Shown piece after piece: positions 10,501-22,300 of a stretch of 64,000 bases of DNA (position 1 is its first letter; the number at the start of each line of letters is the position of its first letter). Source of the DNA: Apostichopus japonicus (lineage: Eukaryota; Echinodermata; Holothuroidea; Aspidochirotida; Stichopodidae); NCBI RefSeq assembly GCF_037975245.1, contig NC_092577.1:1296001-1360000 (forward strand). Direction: 5' to 3'. The notes below the pieces were generated by a model that worked only from the letters and a program-made list of their open reading frames with translations, did not search any database and was not told where the DNA came from. A program made the translations under genes and the position numbers.

Positions 10501-13500
10501 CTGTAGAAAACTATTTTAATGGTTGCTTCTTGAGATTACTATTCCAAATGAAAAATTTCTTTTCATTTGATTAGTGTGTAATCTAAGGTCATATTTTTGT
10601 CTGGAAATCCATGACATGACATTGTGTGGGTGAGTCCCTCATGTTGACATCAATTTTAGGGTGAGCCCCTCATGTTGACATTAGGGGTAGCATCCGTACG
10701 ATTGAAGGTAACTGGATGTCACCTTGTTCGCCAAAAGATTGTTTAGATGAGAATGACAGGCTGTGTAATTATTTAATGACCTGGTTTGCCTCAATCTGTG
10801 AGAGGTGGACAATTGTTGTTAGCTCATACCAGCATGCTGGTGTGAGCTATTGTTACAGTGCGGCGTCTATCACTCTATCACTCTATCCGTCAACAATTGG
10901 TAAAACCGCTCCCACTCGCACAGTGTTTGATGGAATTTCATGAAACTTGGACACAAGGACCATTGGGTATAGGGCAATCAGGGATGGTCCGAAATTTGGG
11001 GTCAAAGTTCACCTGTGGGCCGTAATGGGCCATTTTGTGGAAATACGCAAAATGCTTCTTCTCCTACAGATTCCATGATACAATGTTGAGGGTTTGTCAC
11101 GATAGTACTATGGAAGTTTTACCTTCAGGGTGTTCATGAATTTGAGATCAAAGATCAACTAGGGGTCTTTTGTGGCCCGGGCCGCGGCCCTATATTTTCA
11201 AATTGCTCCTGTTCGTACAGTGTATGGCCAGTAATAATGAAACTTGGTCACAATGTTCCTCCAGATGAGAGTTACGAGGGGTGTTCGGAAAATTGAGGTC
11301 AAATGTCATTTAGGGGGTCATTCTTTGTAATATTTTCAAATATCTCAATCTCCTCAAGATTTTGATGGATCATATTCAAAGTTGAACTGATGATTGTTGG
11401 ATTGTGTATGAATAAGGTGATGCCTAATAATTTTTGGTCAAAAGTTAATTAATTACAATTAATCCCCATTGTTTAAAAAAAATCTGAGCCTTCACTTTTG
11501 CCAAAGCTCCTTTAATTTGTCTCCCAGTTTCTGCAGTGTTTGTTTACATTTGTGGTTAAACTCTGCAGAGGCTGTTAGTGGAATTAAAGCAGGACTGGGA
11601 GTTGTTATTAACTGTTGAACTGTAAGCATGAGAGCCCTATAGCCAATCAGCACTTGCTGATTCTTAGAAGTCTTTGAGCCTGAGGTATGTAGGCAGCCAG
11701 CCAAAATTTTGGCAAGGAGTGCTTCAGGTCTGCTCAGGTAGAGGGGAGAAAGTTTAATCGGGTAGGTCAGTGGTATTGTTTGAGAGAGTGGGTAAAATAG
11801 GATTTAAAGTGGGAAAATAGGAATTATAGCCAGTGGTGTGGCCAGGATTCTGCTAACGGAGGGGGGGGGGGGGATCCCTCATGGGCCCAAAATTGGTGGA
11901 ATCTGAAAAATGGCCTGAAATTTGGTGGGCCATAAAGTTTTGTGGGCCCTACATTTTTAAGCTCGAAAAGTTATGAGCTTCTGCAACATTGGTGCTCTAG
12001 TTAATAATTGTAAGCAATCACAGCTCAAGTTCAAGCTGGCGAAAATTAAATTTATTGACGGCCGATATACAATTTTCATGATAGTTCTGGGAACACTTTT
12101 AAGGATCTGGGAATGATACATGAATTCTAGGGGACTGCCCCAGGAAATCAGGGATGTCTAGTAATCTTAGTGTAACCTAGTTCTCAAACATCTCATCAAT
12201 GCCCTCTAACCAGGTTAGAGACCTCTCAGGTTATAGACCTGGTTAGGACTTCTAACCAGGTCCTCTAACTAACCAAGGTCCTCTAACCAGGTCCTCTAAC
12301 CAGGTCCTCTAACCAGGTTCTCTAACCAAGGTCCTCTAACCAGGCTCTGATGTCCACTTTATGTTGCAGGAAATCTTGCCTTGAGTCGCAGCTCAGAGTC
12401 TGGACGACCCGTTCGTGTCATCAGAGGTTTTAAGCTCGACAGTCCCTACGCACCTGATGAAGGGTACAGATATGATGGTAGGTCAACATCAATCGAACTC
12501 CTCATTACGTTTATCAGGTGTTTCATATTCCGAAATATACTGTTTAATGATTGCGTAGTTGCGTCAAAGTTTTTGAGGTTGTGAAAATTCTGTGTACAAA
12601 AACATATAAGAGATACATCTTTGTGGTTGTGTTGAATTGGCATAGTGTTTGGCTTTGCATATGCATAGTATTTGGCTATGCATATGCATAGTATGTGGCT
12701 ATGCATATGCATATTATTTGGCTATGCATATGCATAGTATTTGGCTATGCATATGCATAGTATTTGGCTATGCATATGCATAGTATTTGGCTATGCATAT
12801 GCATAGTATTTGGCTATGCATATGCATAGTATTTGGCTATGCATATGCATAGTATTTGGCTATGCATATGCATGGATTTGGCTATGCATATGCATAGTAT
12901 TTGGCTATGCATATGCATAGTATTTGGCTATGCATATGCATAGTATTTGGCTATGGTACCAGATTTATTCTCATTATGTCAAATCTTTTCATCACAGTTT
13001 TGTTTAAAATCTGTACATGTGATTGTTTTTGTTGTCTACTGGATAAATGTCAGTCAGTTGGGACAATTTCCCAATGCTAAACTGTACTCCAATATCATGC
13101 TCTCAAAGCACTGATATTGACAGTACAAACAGTTAAACCTTGATCTGATAGAAACATGATATTCATACTGCTCGTACGAGTGCTCTGATTGCGGGACATA
13201 ACACTACAGTATAGAAAAAGTTGGTCCAACTGGGTGCAAATACTCACTAACAAGTTCACAAAATGCTTGGAATAAGTTTGCTTTTTGGTAACGTGAGAGA
13301 TACCAAATTTGAAAGGGTAAATTATGAAAGGTTTCTGTCTTGTAGCCATTTTTCTTTGTTATTTTGTTACAGGACTGTACACAGTTGAGCGTCACTGGTT
13401 TACTACTGGTCTTTCCGGGTTCGGGGTATTCAAGTTCGCCCTGAAGCGTTGTCCGGACCAGGCTCCCCCGCCCTGGGGAGATGCTGAGGAGGGTTCCCCT

Positions 13501-14241
13501 AAGAAGCTAGATGTGGAGAAAGAAGAGGATGCATCCTCGGACAGTGGCTTCTCAGAGAAAAGTGATCCAGCTCAGTCAGGTAAGACAAAATGGTTTTTTA
13601 ACCCTTTTCTGGTTGCTATGGACCTTGCGCCTCCCCCATTTGCGAGGGATGGTGGCTTTGTTCCCTCTTATGATATATCTTGGTGCTGAAAAAAGATCAT
13701 TTTACTCAAAACAAGGTTCGTTGAGGTAAATAATTGATGATTTTTTTGCCCACTGGCAGCATTTCCTACTTGTTATGGATGTTTTGTTACGCACCACCAC
13801 CCCCAAATTGGAGAGTAAATTCAGTATCTCCCAAAATTTGTCTCCTGTGCCCCCCCCCCTCTCCCCTTTCATGAGAAATCTTGGATCTGCCACTGCGTAC
13901 TACTTTATTTTCATTTTCGTTTATTCAGTAAAGTTTTTTTTTAAATAATTCACTAAAAATGAGCAAGCCCCAGCTTAACAAATCTTCTGTTGTTTTAGGT
14001 GCTAGATTTATGCCATTCTTGTTCCATTTAAATGTTCTGTTTAACAAGATCTGTACTTTATAACACACTAGATGTCTTGTATTTTCCATTTTATTTAGAA
14101 GTTGATGCTATGGATTCTGCTCTCTGCATTGTTTTATCGTTACTTAGCTCAGGTCTATAAAATTAGCTCAAATTGTTTTTTTTAAAATACAAGTTAATTT
14201 TTACTCATTTTGTTTATTCAACAGGACTGAACCAACTATAG
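7529..14241 (+). CDS. SRA/YDG-domain protein (UHRF-like methyl-DNA reader without RING, PHD or Tudor), 319 aa, 8 exons
   Basis: Exons are 7529-7621, 8285-8452, 9400-9508, 9695-9868, 10028-10111, 12370-12477, 13373-13579 and 14225-14241. All have GT-AG borders and the frame stays open; introns 3-7 are all phase 1. Residues 4-29 hold a helical motif (LSSYEKQRL...ELGLF) also seen at the start of WDR76-type and fungal SRA proteins. Basic clusters at 37-49 and 78-85 look like nuclear localisation or DNA-contact segments. The SRA domain spans about 116-275. It includes [12 protein letters not shown] (141-152), GGYEDD (164-169), FTYTG (176-180) and RYDG (243-246). Tyr166, Asp169 and Thr179 match UHRF1 residues Y466, D469 and T479 of the flipped-base pocket; Val147 matches V446. 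Asn195 and Arg197 match N489/R491 after a loop about six residues longer. The tail (residues 275-319) is acidic and serine-rich. There is no ubiquitin-ligase RING. The likely role is nuclear recognition of modified cytosine; the partner machinery is unknown. Confidence 0.9.
10817..11470. repeat. dispersed repeat in intron 5 of the SRA gene, with hairpin head
   Basis: It opens with an inverted repeat (AGCTCATACCAGC ATGCTGGTGTGAGCT) at about 10820-10849. Conserved-looking phrases such as ATGAAACTTGGACACAAGG, repeated in related form at about 11241-11258, follow. I recognise this layout as a common invertebrate dispersed repeat; no protein is encoded. A smaller local duplication with TGAGCCCCTCATGTTGACAT lies just before it at 10630-10683. 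Confidence 0.5.
12186..12346. repeat. 13-bp tandem repeat (GTCCTCTAACCAG) before SRA exon 6
   Basis: Imperfect copies of a 13-bp unit, with insertions of TTAGAGACCT-like sequence at the left end. The array ends about 25 bp before the 3' splice site of exon 6. Each unit contains CCAG|GT, a weak splice-junction look-alike. Confidence 0.8.
12646..12956. repeat. tandem array of palindromes containing ATGCATATGCAT (POU dimer 'MORE' sites), intron 6 of SRA gene
   Basis: About thirteen copies of a 23-bp unit. In most units a perfect 16-bp palindrome CTATGCATATGCATAG is joined by the spacer TATTTGG. Twelve copies keep ATGCATATGCAT intact; the first has a T for the leading A. Spacing is 23 bp except 22 bp at the copy beginning near 12860. 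ATGCATATGCAT equals the published MORE element bound by POU-domain homodimers. Confidence 0.92.
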
Positions 14242-14330
14242 CATCAACTCAAGATTTAACTTTTGCGGGCTTTACTGTCTGGTACTTTCAATTTCTGAAA
14301 GTTTGCTGAACCACTCGCGGAGGGGGGGTG

Positions 14331-14431
14331 GGGTGGGAGGAGGGAGAGTTTTCTCCCTGGCAAGAGGAGGGAGAGAGAGAGTTTTCTGCCTGGCAAGAGG
14401 AGGGAGGGAGAGTTTTCTGCCTGGCAAGAGG
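14331..14431. repeat. short purine-rich tandem repeat in the 3' UTR of the SRA gene
   Basis: Three copies of a unit of about 31-35 bp (GAGAGTTTTCTGCCTGGCAAGAGGAGGGAG-like, variable). It lies between the stop codon at 14241 and the putative poly(A) signal. Confidence 0.75.
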
Positions 14432-14525
14432 GTTCAGTATGTATATAGCTTAGTGTCATAGCTCTGCATCTCAAAGGAAATATTTCACAGTAGGAACATT
14501 AGTGCGACCATTCTATGAGCTCCAA

Positions 14526-14531
14526 AATAAA
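14526..14531 (+). terminator. polyadenylation signal AATAAA for the SRA gene
   Basis: The first AATAAA after the stop codon, 285 nt downstream, followed by A-rich and then GT-containing sequence. Confidence 0.45.
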
Positions 14532-14539
14532 GACTGAAA

Positions 14540-16329
14540 AAAAATGTCTGGTGTTCTTCCCAAGACTGATGGCAAAATAAAAAAAAAGGGCTGAAGAGAG
14601 TTGCTACAGTAGTTTGGAAATGGACCAAAATTAACCATAACTCATTTTGAATTTTTTTTAAATTTATTTTGAAATGAACCGGAATGGACAATAGATAGCC
14701 ACAATATGAAGCTGCATTATGGTAAGAGAATGTCATGCATAATAAGGCAATTTCTTCAAGAACATTTTATTGGTAAAACTTAGAAATTACAGTTGAGCAT
14801 AAGTTAAAAACATGACCAATTTCAATAAGTGGTTACACATGTATTGTCAGCCTCTTTCAATATTTTTTTTTTTTCATTTTAGTGATTTGTTTTCCAATGT
14901 TTATCCTAGCCAATTAATGCCAATTAATGTTTATCCTAGCCAATTAATGTACTTACAAGTTCAGGGATATCGTTCAATCCGTTCGCTGCATTTTGTATTT
15001 TTCTTTCTTGTTTTAAACATCTTTCAATTGACACTGCCATTTAATGGAAGGAGTTTTGTCTCATTTTTGTATTTTTTTTTTTTACCTTTTTTAACACATT
15101 TTGTATGTTTGTATACATGTTTGAATTTTGTACCATTTTATAACCTGCTAGAGCATTTGAATACATTTTCAGGTTTTTTTTAATTTGAAAAATTAAATCA
15201 ATATCTTTGTCTTTGTGTTTGGTTCAAGTCAAATGGAAATTCACAACTTTTAGTCCTTGTTTGTAAGACTTTATTTGCTGTCATTTATTATGGACGTGTC
15301 GAAATGGTAAAATCTTTAAAGCTCTTGTTTTTGTTAACAAGATTTATCAATATACTGCAAATTTTTGTTACACGATAACATATTTCGATGCGAGCAGAAT
15401 TGATCATTTTTTTTATACAATTTGACCTCAAATTATTTTTTTCATCGACACAAAAAGACCAGAACACCTATGATCCTCCTCACTAAGGCAAATCCACAAT
15501 GCCAGGTATCAACTTCTGCCAGCACATACTTTGCGAGGAATTACGTTTACAAGAAGAGTCGCAAACACACACGATACCACCAGCACATCGATTCCTTATG
15601 CCTGATATGGCGAGGAATCAAAACCAAACAACAGTCCATTTAAAAATTGCCAAATTTTACCAATAAACGCAAGTAATTTACAGTTTCAGATGAGGTATTA
15701 ATTTTAGAAACAATTATTGAGGTAATAATTATTGAGGTAATAATTATTGAATATTATTGTGGTAATAATTTGTTGAATATAACATTAATATTAAGAGATA
15801 TTGAAATATCGAAAAGATTGAGATATTGAAAAGATTAAATATTGAATAAAATTTAAAGTTAGTGGAGATATACTGATAAAAATAGCATCAAAATGGCAAT
15901 AAAACTAACGACAAAAAAAAAAACAGCGCAACTGTAATAGTAATAGCTGGTTCAACATAATACAAGTTCTTGAATAAACAATGTTGATCTTCCTAGAAAA
16001 AAACTTTTATCTATAAAGGAATTATGTCAAGTTGTTTGGTTTCTTAAATATTAGTCACAAAAAGGTCCAAGCGGCTGTTAATTACCTGCAACCAGGCTGC
16101 ATGCATCTATGCGATATGTGAAACTAGAACACAAGAGATTTATTTGGCTGCAGCGCCCTCAGTGTCCCACTTAATACTGCCAACTTTTGCCTGATTTGAA
16201 GTCTCCAGACACTAATGATTTTTATTTGAGTAATTAATAAATAACCAACTTGGGGTATTCTTCCGTAGGTAAAATATTTTCAGGAAGTTTAAAAGGTCAC
16301 TTTTTCTATAAGGAACAAAATAATCTATT
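14540..16329. other. AT-rich intergenic sequence
   Basis: No gene seen. A duplicated phrase (TTTATCCTAGCCAATTAATG) lies at 14900-14950, and AATAATTATTGAGGT repeats lie at 15709-15750. Long T- and A-runs explain the open frames. Confidence 0.5.
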
Positions 16330-19149
16330 AATGATTTGTTAGTGTTTTGGCTTTAAAAGCCCTTTCAGCTGCTAACCAACTTGGGTGTCATCTTCCATAC
16401 AACAATATATCAAACCATGATCTTATTTCATAAAATTCAAAATATCAATTTTCTATCAAATGTTTACTAGTGTAAACTTGGGCTTTAAAAGCACTTTCAG
16501 CTGCTAACCAACTTGGTGGTCATATTCCATACAACAATATTTCAAACCATGAGGTATTTCATAAAATTCAAAATATTAATTTTCTATGAAATGTTTACTA
16601 GTGTTTTGGCTTTAAAAGCACTTTCAGCTGCTAACCAACTTGGTGTCATCTTCCAAACAACAATATTTCGAACCATGATCTTATTTCATAAAATTCAAAA
16701 TATCAATTTTCTATCAAATGTTTACAAGTGTTTTGGCTTTTAAAGCACTTTCAGCTGCTAACCAACTTGTGGTCATTTTTTTTACAACCATGAACTTATT
16801 TCATAAAATTTAAAATATCAATTTTCTATAAAATGTCTACTAGTGTTTGGCTTTAAAAGCACTTTCAGCTGCTAACCAACTTGTGGTCATTTTCCTTACA
16901 ACCATGAACTTATTTCATAAAATTTAAAATATCAATTTTCTCTAAAATGTTTACTAGTGTTTTGGCTTTAAAAGCACTTTCAGCTGCTAACCAACCTGGG
17001 GTCATCTTCCATCCAACAATATTTCAAACCAGGAGCTATGTCATAAATTTAAAAATATCAATTTTCTATAAAATATTAACTAGTGTTTTGGCTTTAAAGC
17101 CCTTTCAGCTGCTAACAAACTAAGTTAAAAGTATCAATTTTGCTATAAACTACATGATTTTTACTAGTGTTTGAGCATTAAAAGCCCATCCAGCCCAACT
17201 AAACTATTTCAAGAAGTTTAAAAATATCAGCTGCTATAACCGATATGGGTGATCTTAAATACAACAAATATATAAACCAATGTTTTATATTTTCAGATAA
17301 ACCAGATCTTATCTCATCAAATTCAAAATATCAATTTCCTATAACTTTCAGCTGCTAACCAACTTGGTGTCATCATCCATACAACAATATTTCAAACCAT
17401 GATCTCATTTCATAAAATTCAAAATATCAATTTTCTATAAAATGTTTACTAGTGTTTTGGCTTTAAAAGCACTTTCAGCTGCTAACCAACTTGGATTCAT
17501 ATTCCATACAACAATATTTCAAACTATGAGGTATTTCATAAAATTCAAAATATTAATTTTCTATGAAATGTTTACTAGTGTTTTGGCTTTAAAAGCACTT
17601 TCAGCTGCTAACCGACTTGGTTTCATCTTTAATACATTATTTCAAACTATGATCTCATTTCATAAAATTCAAAATATCAATTTTCTACGAAATGTTTACT
17701 AGTGTTTTGGCTTTAAAAGCACTTTCAGCTGCTAACCAACTTGGGGGTCATATTCCATACAACAATATTTCAAACCATGAGGTATTTCATTAAATTAATT
17801 TTCTATGAAATGTTTACTAGTGTTTTGGCTTTAAAAGCACTTTCAGCTGCTAACCAACTTGGTGTCATCTTCCAAACAACAATATTTCGCACCATGATCT
17901 CATTTCATAAAATTCCAAATATCAATTTTCTATAAAATGTTTACTAGTGTTTTGGCTTTAAAAGCACTTTCAGCTGCTAACCAACTTGGTGTCATCTTCC
18001 ATACAACAATATTTCGAACCATGATCTTATTTCATAAAATTCAAAATATCAATTTTCTATCAAATGTTTACAAGTGTTTTGGCTTTAAAAGCACTTTCAC
18101 CTGCTAACCAACTTGGATTCATATTCCATACAACAATATTTCAAACTATGAGGTATTTCATAAAATTCAAAATATTAATTTTCTATGAAATGTTTACTAG
18201 TGTTTTGGCTTTAAAAGCACTTTCAGCTGCTAACCAACTTGGGGGTCATATTCCATACAACAATATTTCAAACCATGAGGTATTTCATTAAATTAATTTT
18301 CTATGAAATGTTTACTAGTGTTTTGGCTTTAAAAGCACTTTCAGCTGCTAACCAACTTGGTTTCATCTTCAATGCATTATTTCAAACCATGATCTTATTT
18401 CATAAAATTCAAAATATCAATTTTCTACGAAATGTTTACTAGTGTTTTGGCTTTAAAAGCACTTTCAGCTGCTAACCAACTTGGGGGTCATATTCCATAC
18501 AACAATATTTCAAACCATGAGGTATTTCATAAAATTAATTTTCTATGAAATGTTTACTAGTGTTTTGGCTTTAAAAGCACTTTCAGCTGCTAACCAACTT
18601 GGTTTCATCTTTAATACATTATTTCAAACCATGATCTTATTTCATACAATTCAAAATATAAATTTTCTATAAAATGTTTACTAGTGACGGTTTGGGCTTA
18701 AAAGCACTTTCAGCTGCTAACTTGGGGTCATCTTCCAAACAACAATATTTCAGACCATGATATATTTCATAAAATTCAAAGTATTTATTTTCTATAAATT
18801 TTTTACCTAGTGTTTGGCTTTAAAAGCCCTTTCAGCTGCTAACCAACTTGTGGTCACTTTCAAAACAACAATATTTCAAACCATGATCTTATTTCATAAA
18901 ATTCAAAATAGCAATTTTCTATGAAATGCTTACTAGTGTTTTGGCTTTAAAAGCCCTTTCAGCTGCTAACAAACTAAGTTAAAAGTATCAATTTTGCTAT
19001 AAACTACATGATTTTTACTAGTGCTTGAGCATTAAGAGCCCATCCAGCCCAACTAAACTATTTCAAGAAGTTTAAAAATATCAGCTGCTAACCGATATGG
19101 GTGATCTTAAATACAACAAATATATAAACCAATGTTTTATATTTTCATA
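16330..19149. repeat. satellite-like array, unit about 115-137 bp, with a duplicated 190-bp capping module
   Basis: About twenty copies of a unit built around GTTTTGGCTTTAAAAGCAC, TTTCAGCTGCTAACCAACTT, ACAACAATATTTC and AAAATATCAATTTTCTAT. Copies differ by point changes and small indels. A non-unit module is present twice, at 17107-17296 and 18961-19149, 1854 bp apart. The second copy closes the array, so the region was partly built by a ~1.85-kb duplication. Frames such as MFTSVLALKALSAANQL are by-products. The array fills the gap between the convergent SRA and amidase genes. Confidence 0.93.
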
Positions 19150-19385
19150 GTCTTAAATATCACTTTTTCAGTGAAACACACAATAGTCTTAAGCTTTTGA
19201 TTGAAGCTAAAACCTCGCTAAAATCTTTCCACAAAAATATAACATAAAATATGTCTGCATAATATTTGAACAAAACAAGATATACTTGTATACAAATACA
19301 ATATGAGTGAATAATATAGGCCACACCCATTTAAAATTAATACCACCATTTGTAACCCAAAAGGAGAGTTGACATAATGTTGTCA

Positions 19386-22300
19386 CTACTTCTGACAACT
19401 TGTCAATTTCTCGAAGACATGTCCAACCTTGAAGAGGGTCACTTCATCGAACATTCTGCCTGTGAAGAGCGCCCCCACTGGGAGACCGTCGACGAAACCG
19501 GCGTTAACAGACAGGGCTGGTAGGCCAGTGACGTTGGCTACCATGGTGTTCGATGCCGATGCGAATGCGTTAACCATGTAATCTAGATGGGAAATGTAAG
19601 GGAGAACTTAACATTTTAAACAGACCTGCCAGGGTTGAAACACATCATACTTATCAAAGAACAGGGATGTGCCCACGCTGGGCGGCCCCGCCCAGCACTA
19701 AAAATTACCGCCAAGCACTGTCTTAAAAATCGTGAATCCAGCCCAGCACAATTATCATCTAAAATCCCAACATTCCTAACATTATATTCAACATAAACTG
19801 GGCCACATGTATCCTCGTTTACCCCCATTTGTCAAATTCACGTAAACACAGGTGCGGAGATATGGAGTAGGCGTGGCTTTAATCTGCAGCATGCAGTATC
19901 ACACTACACTAGCTTTGTATACAACTTGCCCTTGTCAATGTCAGGCTGGCAGTTGTAGCGCGAGTGCACCACGTAGGTAAAAATGTCACCCCTCCCCTTA
20001 GAACCCTCCACCAGGACGGCAATCAGTATACCCGGCACTCAGGAAATCCTGGGCACATCCCTGAAGAAGACTGGCTGCAGAATTGTTAACTTGAAAATGA
20101 GGGTGTGTGAGGCAGTGACAGAGTTTGCTAGAAGGTAACTATACTAACTATAGGAAGAAAGTATACACATATAAAGAATAACTATTATGAATTTGCAGCA
20201 GTCGAAATATTCATAGAATGATACATTAGTTTCAAGTTTCATACTGTATCTGTTGAAATGAAATTATAAAACATAAAATTGCCTGACAACTGACAACCGC
20301 ATTTTTATTACTAATGGAAATGTGTTCTTGATTTGTCTTTTGCTCTACCAAAAAGTTTTATTCATTTATCAACACTGGACACTTGCAGCAGAGGCAAAAA
20401 TAGCATTCAAACTGTCGGAGGTGTTCTTTACCCCAATATGGCATCGTCCATGCTACTCTAACAGTCAAGAGCTATATTCAATTGCTCATCGTTGTTAATC
20501 GTTGGCATTTAAGTTCCGGCAAAATGTTTGTTTTCCCAACTTAAGCAAGAAATTTAACAGATATTCTGGTGGCAGGCAATCTTACCCTTATCTCAAAGTG
20601 GAAAATATTCCAAAATGTTACTTCAAAAACCCCAGCTCAATATCTCGTCCCTGCTTAGAGTTATGTTGATTGTCTACTTTCTGTCTGAGGTTTTCCTCAA
20701 ACTCCTTTTTTTTTCTTATTTATCCTTTTTTCTTTTTTTTTTCGTAGAACTACTATGTCTTCTGAGATATATGATTTAGATATTAAAAAAATAAAAAATG
20801 AAACAAAAGGTTCAGCACAAGAGATGTGATGACATCATTTAACTCTGTTGTTGCCAGATGCAAAATATCACCAACTTTGAAATATTCATATCTTTGCTGC
20901 GGTAAAAAATGCTACAAGGCAGTGGTTACGACCTACGGATGGTGATAAATTTGTTCTTAGGAAATCAACTTCAGCCAAGAGAATATACCTTTAAACCAGG
21001 GTTGTCCAACCTTTTACAGAGGAGGGCCACATGGAATGATTATGATGAAGGAGGGGGCCGCATGAACCCTACGCTCGATTTTCCGATTTTTTGCCCGAAG
21101 CCCAAGGCAACAAAATGTGAGCACTGAGCGTGGAGCGCACTGATTTATTTTCCTTCCTGATAAAACAGATGAATACAGTTCAGCCGCCCCCCTCCCTCCG
21201 CTGAGAGAGTGTCACACAAACTGACCTGTATGTAGTTTTTTGGACCCAGAAGGTTCGAATGATTGATTATATAGCTTCAAATTGTTATCAATAAATCTGC
21301 TCACTAAAATTTCGCACCGTAGAGCATCTCTGGCAGGCCGGACGCAACCCTGCGGCGGGCCGGACTGTGGCCCGCGGGCCGTAGGTTGGACAACCCTGCT
21401 TTAAACCCTTCCAGATTAGAATTCAAAACTTATTAATTACTATTGATTTATTGATTATTGCTTCTGCAGAATCAGGGCAATCTTTCGTGATCGATACTCA
21501 CCAAAGGTAGACACATCTTTCCCAGGAAGTTTGGCAGCTGTCCATGGAATGGTTGGCATAGCAACCACGTCATATTTCTCCAAGGCCTCTGCATAACCCT
21601 TGACAATAAGACGTGTGACATTCTGTCCCTTAGAATAGAAGCGGCCGGGGTAATTTTCCTTCAGGTACTCTCCAAAGAGTAAAGTCATCTATAAAGAAGC
21701 AGGAATATCGGTTCATGATGGCGAAACAAGGAATCGGAGAAAGGGCAGTGCAGTTCAATATTGACGACGAAAATGATTAGAATAATACAAGCTACAATGG
21801 ATGTACAATGGAGTGTAAGTAGAGTATACAGTTCATATGTAATAAAATACTGCTACATTGCCTAGCAACCTTTCCTTCTACCGTTACTCTCACCTCGCTT
21901 TCGCATTTTCCCAAATGTCTAATTAAGTTAACAATCTTTGAAAGATGACGACTAATGTACCAGAGCTGCTGACATTGACAAAAACAGCTAAATCTGTTAA
22001 CCCACAACCCACCCAGGTACCCACCCCCTCCCCTGCCCCCCCCCCCAAAAAAAGAAAGAGAGGGGTAAACCAGAAAGCCAAGAACTAAGCTTAGTGATGC
22101 CTTGCCACATCATAAAGGAGTAAATTCATAAAGACATTTGATGTAAGTTTACACCATCGTGGACTTCCAGTAATCAGTAAGACAGTAGCACCTAGGACTA
22201 TCATATACTATCAGGATCCTAAAGGGAATCCTGAAATTTCAACGAGCAATATATACAGATATGACCTAAATATGACCGGGTAGTATAGTTATATATGTCT

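Noticed and set aside
15422-15643. 73-codon basic frame (KKTRTPMILL...)
   Set aside because: No domain, AT-rich surroundings, no splice or promoter context.
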